A stretch of 64,000 nucleotides of DNA from Clostridia bacterium. GTDB lineage: Bacteria; Bacillota; Clostridia; Oscillospirales; CAG-272. The position numbers and the translations under genes were made by a program. Of this stretch, positions 60,565 through 64,000 are shown one piece after another. The notes under the pieces were generated by a model, which ran no database searches, had not been told where the DNA came from, and saw nothing but the letters and a program-made list of their open reading frames with translations. Location: contig JAFVQU010000008.1 in NCBI GenBank assembly GCA_017504625.1, positions 21,476-85,475 on the forward strand, read 5' to 3'. The number at the start of each line of letters is the position of its first letter. Position 1 is the stretch's first letter.

Positions 60565-61797
60565 TTACTTAACCTTCCTTTTTCTATAGTTAAGCGGTGT
60601 TGTACCGTATTTTCCTTTAAACATTTTTCTAAAAAAGCTCGCATTTTCGTATCCGACGCGCTTTATTATTTCATCGACTGATAGCTCGGTCTGCGTCAAC
60701 AGCTCTTGCGCAAGCTTCAGTCTCTTTTTCTGCAAATAGCTTTTGAAGTTTTGTCCCGTTATTTTCTTTACCAACGCACCGGTGTAAATGATGGAGTATC
60801 CAAGAAAATCTGCCAATTCATTCAATGCCGCCTCGGATAAGTTTCCATCGATATACTCGTCAATCTTTACACGAAGCATTTCATTTTTCACGTCTGCATC
60901 GTTTGTTTCCATGTGCGGCATCTTTTCCATGACCTCGTTGATATACGGAATAGACACTGCCGCGCCTTCCCTTGTAACGCTGATTGCCGAAGCGCAGGAA
61001 GCAGTCTTTAATATTTTATCTATTTCCACCCCGTTTGCAATTCCCGACACAAAATATCCGGTAAATGCATCCCCAGCACCTGTCGTGTCAACAACGTCAA
61101 CCTTAAATATGGGGAAGGATTTTTGACTCGCACTGTCCTGATAAACACAGCCTCTGCTGCCAAGCGTCAACATTATTTTAAGATGCGGATACTCTTCTTT
61201 AAAATAGTCCAAGGCCTTTTGAACGGTTTCACAGCCTGATATTTCTTTCGCTTCTATCTCATTCAAAATCAAGTATGAAAGCATATTAAAATCAATTCTG
61301 CGTATTCTCTCATTGAACGGAGAAGGATTGAGAATAATTTTCATTCCCGATTGATATGCTTTCTCTATAATATACTCAAAATTGCTGGTCTCATTTTGCA
61401 AAAGCAATATGTCACCCTTGTCAAAAAACGATATGACTCTGTCAACCTGTTCTGTTGATATCATATGGTTTGAGCCGGGGTACAAAAATATCGCGTTGTC
61501 ACCCTCCTTGTTGACCTGAATAATGGCATGTCCGCTTTTTTCGTCCACGCGATCAATAAACGACACGTCAACTCCGTTTGCCTCTAAGAGCTCGAAGAGG
61601 AATTCTCCGCCTTCGCCAATACAACCCGCATGGTAGACAGTGCTTCCCGCTCGCGCGATAGCAATCGACTGATTTAATCCCTTTCCACCCGGAAAAACGT
61701 TCAGCGCATATGTAGTTTCGGTTTCTCCGACTGCCACCATGTGATCAAGTGAATATACGTAATCCACGTTACACGAGCCGAAATTCAATATTTTCAA
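60565..61797 (-). CDS. PfkB (ribokinase-type) kinase fused to an AraC-type DNA-binding domain
   Basis: A 410-aa fusion. Residues 1-300 are a PfkB-family sugar kinase: NFGSCNVDYVYSLDHMV, NVFPGGKGLNQSIAIARAGS (about 36-55), ILNPSP, and the ATP/anion-hole signature DTTGAGDAFTGYFVSG (about 240-255). Residues about 310-410 are an AraC/XylS double helix-turn-helix domain: LADFLGYSIIYTGALVKKIT, QKKRLKLAQELL and IIKRVGYENASFFRKMFKGK. Start at TTG 61797, eight bases after GGAGG. A sugar-sensing regulator or a bifunctional kinase is inferred; ribose is likely from the neighbour. Confidence 0.9.
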   Translation of the reverse strand: MKILNFGSCNVDYVYSLDHMVAVGETETTYALNVFPGGKGLNQSIAIARAGSTVYHAGCIGEGGEFLFELLEANGVDVSFIDRVDEKSGHAIIQVNKEGDNAIFLYPGSNHMISTEQVDRVISFFDKGDILLLQNETSNFEYIIEKAYQSGMKIILNPSPFNERIRRIDFNMLSYLILNEIEAKEISGCETVQKALDYFKEEYPHLKIMLTLGSRGCVYQDSASQKSFPIFKVDVVDTTGAGDAFTGYFVSGIANGVEIDKILKTASCASAISVTREGAAVSIPYINEVMEKMPHMETNDADVKNEMLRVKIDEYIDGNLSEAALNELADFLGYSIIYTGALVKKITGQNFKSYLQKKRLKLAQELLTQTELSVDEIIKRVGYENASFFRKMFKGKYGTTPLNYRKRKVK

Positions 61798-61819
61798 GCA
61801 TATCACCTCCATTAATTTT

Positions 61820-61848
61820 ATTATAACAAAGGGATAAAGAAAATACAA
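61820..61848 (-). promoter_or_regulatory. Promoter of the kinase-nucleoside hydrolase operon
   Basis: TTGTAT (61848-61843), 17-bp spacer, TATAAT (61825-61820). The expected start is only about 16 nt before the TTG codon. Confidence 0.6.
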
Positions 61849-61925
61849 GGTTCTTTTTTTAATTAAAACAGACCGAATTAATGATTTGCGCTTCAAAGTC
61901 CTCTCTAAATTCATACTAAAGAACA

Positions 61926-61962
61926 TAAAAAAACAGAGTAGAAATGCTACTCCGTTTTTCTC
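61926..61962 (-). terminator. Terminator of the PHP-domain gene
   Basis: GAGTAG/CTACTC inside AAC/GTT flanks (about 61932-61956) with a T run on the minus strand. Confidence 0.75.
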
Positions 61963-61998
61963 TTTGGTCTTCACATCAAAATGAAGACTTAAATATTT

Positions 61999-63228
61999 TT
62001 ATAATTCCTTTGATTTTTCCTCTACCCATATAGGTGACGTCCATCCGAAGCGTCCGTCGGCAAGCTCCACACGAATATAATAACAATCCGTGGAATTTTC
62101 TTGTTTATAATCAAGTATTATCTCCGAACAACAATTAAGCGAAATATAATTGCGGCAGTTTTTAACAAGTGTAACCCTTTTGATCGGCACATCCGCCTTT
62201 ACGTTGTAATAAATATAAAGGTCACAATTGTCGGGACGCGAGATCGTCTCTCCCATGTAATGACCGTTTATGCGAAAATCTATCTCCATGCGACCGCGCA
62301 TATCTCCGTCGGAACTGCCCATCATAAACGCATATGTACGTTTAGCCTTGAGAGCCTCAAAAATAGCCTCGGGAGAATTTTCGGTTGCCCAAACTCCTGT
62401 AACTCCCGGATATTTTTGCGGATATGGCCACCATTCTATCACACGACCGTTCATTGCGTTGTGGTCATCGCTACCACCTATAACACCCATTTTTGCACCA
62501 CGACGCAGAGCATCCTGCCAATATCCGCCCTCACAGCAGGCATAATCAGCCTCTACGGGATTTCCCATATATTCGGCAGAATCTCCCCTGGAGATTATCT
62601 CTATAAATGGTGTAAGTAGCTCTGGCGGCATAGCGAGGAAATCGGCGTTTGATGTAAAAGAATACGTGTCGTGAGGACAAGCGATCACATCCTCGCGTGC
62701 GAACAAATCCCGAAGCTCGTCAGCAGTGATCTCTCCGTCACGCGTGCCGCGAACCATCTCTGCATCGTCATCGCGGAAATAGAGCACGAGGTTATTATAA
62801 AAGGGATAAGAATCGCGTTCGTATCCGAGAAGCGTAGAAAACTTACCTTCCACACGATATTCAACCGTTTTTTGACGGATCAAATCCCATTTTGACGGAC
62901 TTCCCGCCCACAAAGTGGGTTTGTCCACTCCTCCGTGGTCATGGTCGGTCAGCACAGCAAAATCCAATTTAGCCAGATCGCGAATATTAGAAAAATATGT
63001 ATCTATGTCAGGCTCACCGTCGGACAGATTTGAGTGACCGTGCATCTCACCGACCAATGGAACAAGCTCGGGAGCAGGGGGATCAAGACTTCTTTGGACA
63101 GAATCGAGATTCGACCATATCGCAGCCTTCGTTTCATCAGTTTCACTACGATATACTATATCAGTAAAAGCTTTTGACCGATTTGGAGTGTCGTATCGCT
63201 TAGCAACGTATTTATCGGGATGGTTCAT
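61999..63228 (-). CDS. PHP-domain metallohydrolase (CehA/McbA-like)
   Basis: A 409-aa protein with a polymerase-and-histidinol-phosphatase metal fold. Metal motifs: GEMHGHSNLSDGEPDIDTYF (about 61-80), FAVLTDHDHGGVD, ACPHDTYSF and IGGSDDHNAMNG. A C-terminal beta domain follows (about 310-405). No signal peptide. Start at the ATG at 63228, seven bases after AGGAGA. The family hydrolyses phospho- or carboxylesters; the substrate here is unknown. Confidence 0.88.
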   Translation of the reverse strand: MNHPDKYVAKRYDTPNRSKAFTDIVYRSETDETKAAIWSNLDSVQRSLDPPAPELVPLVGEMHGHSNLSDGEPDIDTYFSNIRDLAKLDFAVLTDHDHGGVDKPTLWAGSPSKWDLIRQKTVEYRVEGKFSTLLGYERDSYPFYNNLVLYFRDDDAEMVRGTRDGEITADELRDLFAREDVIACPHDTYSFTSNADFLAMPPELLTPFIEIISRGDSAEYMGNPVEADYACCEGGYWQDALRRGAKMGVIGGSDDHNAMNGRVIEWWPYPQKYPGVTGVWATENSPEAIFEALKAKRTYAFMMGSSDGDMRGRMEIDFRINGHYMGETISRPDNCDLYIYYNVKADVPIKRVTLVKNCRNYISLNCCSEIILDYKQENSTDCYYIRVELADGRFGWTSPIWVEEKSKEL

Positions 63229-63317
63229 AAAAATTCTCCTAAAACTGTCTTGTAAATTTTCAAAAAAGCTTGTTTCACTAATCATTCTCAATTTTAATGC
63301 ACTTTTTCTCTTTTTGT

Positions 63318-63347
63318 ATTATAACACAGAACAAAAATGCGTGTCAA
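63318..63347 (-). promoter_or_regulatory. Sigma-A promoter of the PHP-domain gene
   Basis: TTGACA (63347-63342), 18-bp spacer, TATAAT (63323-63318). Confidence 0.75.
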
Positions 63348-63402
63348 TGGGCAATATCAGCTTTTCTTATCGTATTCTGTCGCAAAATAACTAATTGATA
63401 CT

Positions 63403-63462
63403 TATGCGCACGTCGAACACCACTGCTTCGCAGGGTGGCGAGTTCTGAGTCGTGGAATATAT
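63403..63462. repeat. Partial inverted-repeat element, copy 1 of the tRNA-adjacent cluster
   Basis: GCGCACGTCGAAC, inner hairpin centred on CTGC-TTC-GCAG (63423-63433), then GAGTTCTGAGTCGTGGAATAT. The left outer arm and the left half of arm 1 are missing. Confidence 0.75.
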
Positions 63463-63473
63463 ACTTTAAAGGG

Positions 63474-63585
63474 CTTCAGGGAGCTCTGAACCCTCACGTG
63501 CGTCAACATCAAATTGAAATCGAAAAACATTTAACGCACGTGGGAACCAATCGCAAGCGATTGGCGCGGGTTCGGTCGTGAACAA
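63474..63585. repeat. Full three-stem inverted-repeat element, copy 2
   Basis: Outer GAACCC (63488-63493) with GGGTTC (63568-63573). Arm 1: CACGTGCGT (63495-63503) with ACGCACGTG (63534-63542). Arm 2: CCAATCGC (63547-63554) with GCGATTGG (63557-63564). Ends GGGTTCGGTCGTGAAC. Confidence 0.85.
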
Positions 63586-63589
63586 AGCG

Positions 63590-63710
63590 GATTCAGGGAC
63601 TCTGAACCCTTATGCGCGCAAAGGTATATATAAAGCGAAGGGTTTCAAGCGCGCATCGAACAGGCAAGGCGGTGCCTTGCCTAGCGGGTTCAGAGTCGTG
63701 GAGTATGAAC
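63590..63710. repeat. Full three-stem inverted-repeat element, copy 3
   Basis: Outer GACTCTGAACCC (63598-63609) with GGGTTCAGAGTC (63686-63697), a 12-bp perfect stem. Arm 1: ATGCGCGC (63612-63619) with GCGCGCAT (63649-63656). Arm 2: GGCAAGGC (63663-63670) with GCCTTGCC (63674-63681). Confidence 0.88.
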
Positions 63711-63718
63711 GATAAAAG

Positions 63719-63750
63719 AAAAGACCGTGTCATTGACACGGTCTTTTCTT
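63719..63750 (-). terminator. Terminator of the tRNA-Asn/tRNA-Lys unit
   Basis: A 13-bp perfect stem (63719-63731 with 63735-63747), 3-base loop, T-rich on both sides, directly after tRNA-Lys. Confidence 0.9.
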
Positions 63751-63753
63751 TTA

Positions 63754-63829
63754 TGGTGCACCTTCAGGGACTCGAACCCGGGACCCACTGATTAAGAGTC
63801 AGTTGCTCTACCAACTGAGCTAAAGGTGC
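63754..63829 (-). tRNA. tRNA-Lys (anticodon CTT)
   Basis: Minus-strand 76 nt with encoded CCA. Acceptor GCACCTT pairs with AAGGTGC, discriminator A. D arm GCTC-AGTTGGTA-GAGC, anticodon stem ACTGA/TCAGT around CTCTTAA, T loop TTCGAGT. The T stem CCGGG/CCCTG has one C-T mismatch. Confidence 0.95.
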
Positions 63830-63832
63830 AAA

Positions 63833-63908
63833 TGGCTCCCCCTGTTGGGCTTGAACCAACGACCCCATGATTAACAGTCATGTGCTCTACCGACTGAGCT
63901 AAGGAGGA
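63833..63908 (-). tRNA. tRNA-Asn (anticodon GTT)
   Basis: Minus-strand 76 nt with encoded CCA, three bases upstream of tRNA-Lys. Acceptor TCCTCCT pairs with AGGGGGA (one G-U), discriminator G. D arm GCTC-AGTCGGTA-GAGC, anticodon stem CATGA/TCATG around CTGTTAA, T arm GTTGG-TTCAAGC-CCAAC. Confidence 0.97.
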
Positions 63909-64000
63909 ATATGAACGAAGTGAATATTTCTCCTTGTGCGAAGTCGGTAACGATTCGGCTTGCCGAATTAAAACGACATGAGCTAAGGAGGAATATGAAC
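63895..64000 (-). repeat. Direct repeat of the tRNA-Asn 5' end, 84 bp apart
   Basis: The 22 bases at 63895-63916 (tRNA-Asn nucleotides 1-14 plus eight upstream bases) recur exactly at 63979-64000. Between them are hairpins GGAG-x-AATAT/ATATT-x-CTCC and ATTCGGC/GCCGAAT. The window edge cuts the unit. Confidence 0.8.

Noticed and set aside
63403-63710. CRISPR array
   Set aside because: The repeats are not identical short direct repeats with unique spacers; they are nested inverted repeats with variable stems, and no cas genes are nearby.
63590-63710. An additional tRNA gene
   Set aside because: Although it has three stems and a T-arm-like sequence, there is no D arm, anticodon loop or acceptor stem of tRNA dimensions.

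Overview
The window looks like a chromosomal segment of a Gram-positive, endospore-forming member of the Clostridia, of the kind common among uncultured gut lineages. The evidence is a complete spoIIAA-spoIIAB-sigF operon, the Firmicutes orders rimP-nusA-ylxR-ylxQ-infB and DUF2232-gdpP-rplI-dnaB, a GlpP-type antiterminator, strong GGAGG ribosome sites, and many near-consensus sigma-A promoters with 17-bp spacers. Intrinsic terminators close most transcription units. No phage, transposase, CRISPR array or rRNA operon is visible.

Layout. (1) 1-8.1 kb: two adjacent secreted modular proteins on the minus strand. One is a very large surface protein that runs off the left edge and carries a cohesin-like domain and many Cys-x-x-Cys modules. 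The other is a lipoprotein built from a duplicated module of the same family. (2) 8.4-16.5 kb: housekeeping genes on the minus strand (RsmF-like rRNA methyltransferase, HAD phosphatase, NUDIX hydrolase, and the rimP-nusA-ylxR-ylxQ-infB operon). (3) 16.9-26.4 kb: a plus-strand run of DUF2232 protein, gdpP (c-di-AMP turnover), rplI, dnaB, tilS, hpt and ftsH. (4) 26.4-33.9 kb: a VanY-like carboxypeptidase lipoprotein, mnmM, a DUF6062 gene, an OGG-type glycosylase, an unknown gene, a MATE transporter, glgB and a small unknown gene. (5) 34-38 kb: two-subunit aconitase X and an Fe-S old-yellow-enzyme oxidoreductase, separated by palindromic repeats. (6) 38.2-48.7 kb: an unknown membrane protein, the spoIIA operon, an EF-G paralogue, a phosphoribosyltransferase, hflX-yigZ-tatD, an SGNH hydrolase and rpmE. 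(7) 48.9-51.3 kb: three signal-less proteins, two with peptidoglycan-binding domains, behind a possible sigma-E-type promoter. (8) 51.4-55.2 kb: the glycerol-3-phosphate catabolic locus, with glpP divergent from a GlpA-like/FAD oxidoreductase/DUF1667 operon whose leader contains a terminator-like hairpin. (9) 55.2-63.2 kb: salvage and hydrolase genes, including an M28 peptidase interrupted by one in-frame stop and a ribokinase-type kinase fused to an AraC-type DNA-binding domain, coupled to a nucleoside hydrolase. (10) 63.2-64 kb: tRNA-Lys and tRNA-Asn beside a cluster of elaborate inverted-repeat elements.

The most unusual material is the repeat family next to the tRNAs (63.40-63.71 kb, with a partial copy at 59.55 kb), the paired modular secreted proteins, the signal-less SpoIID/peptidoglycan-binding operon, and the kinase-AraC fusion. 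Long open frames antisense to real genes are frequent here because the sense strand rarely uses TTA, CTA and TCA codons; they were not annotated. All family assignments come from reading the translations and motifs, not from database searches.
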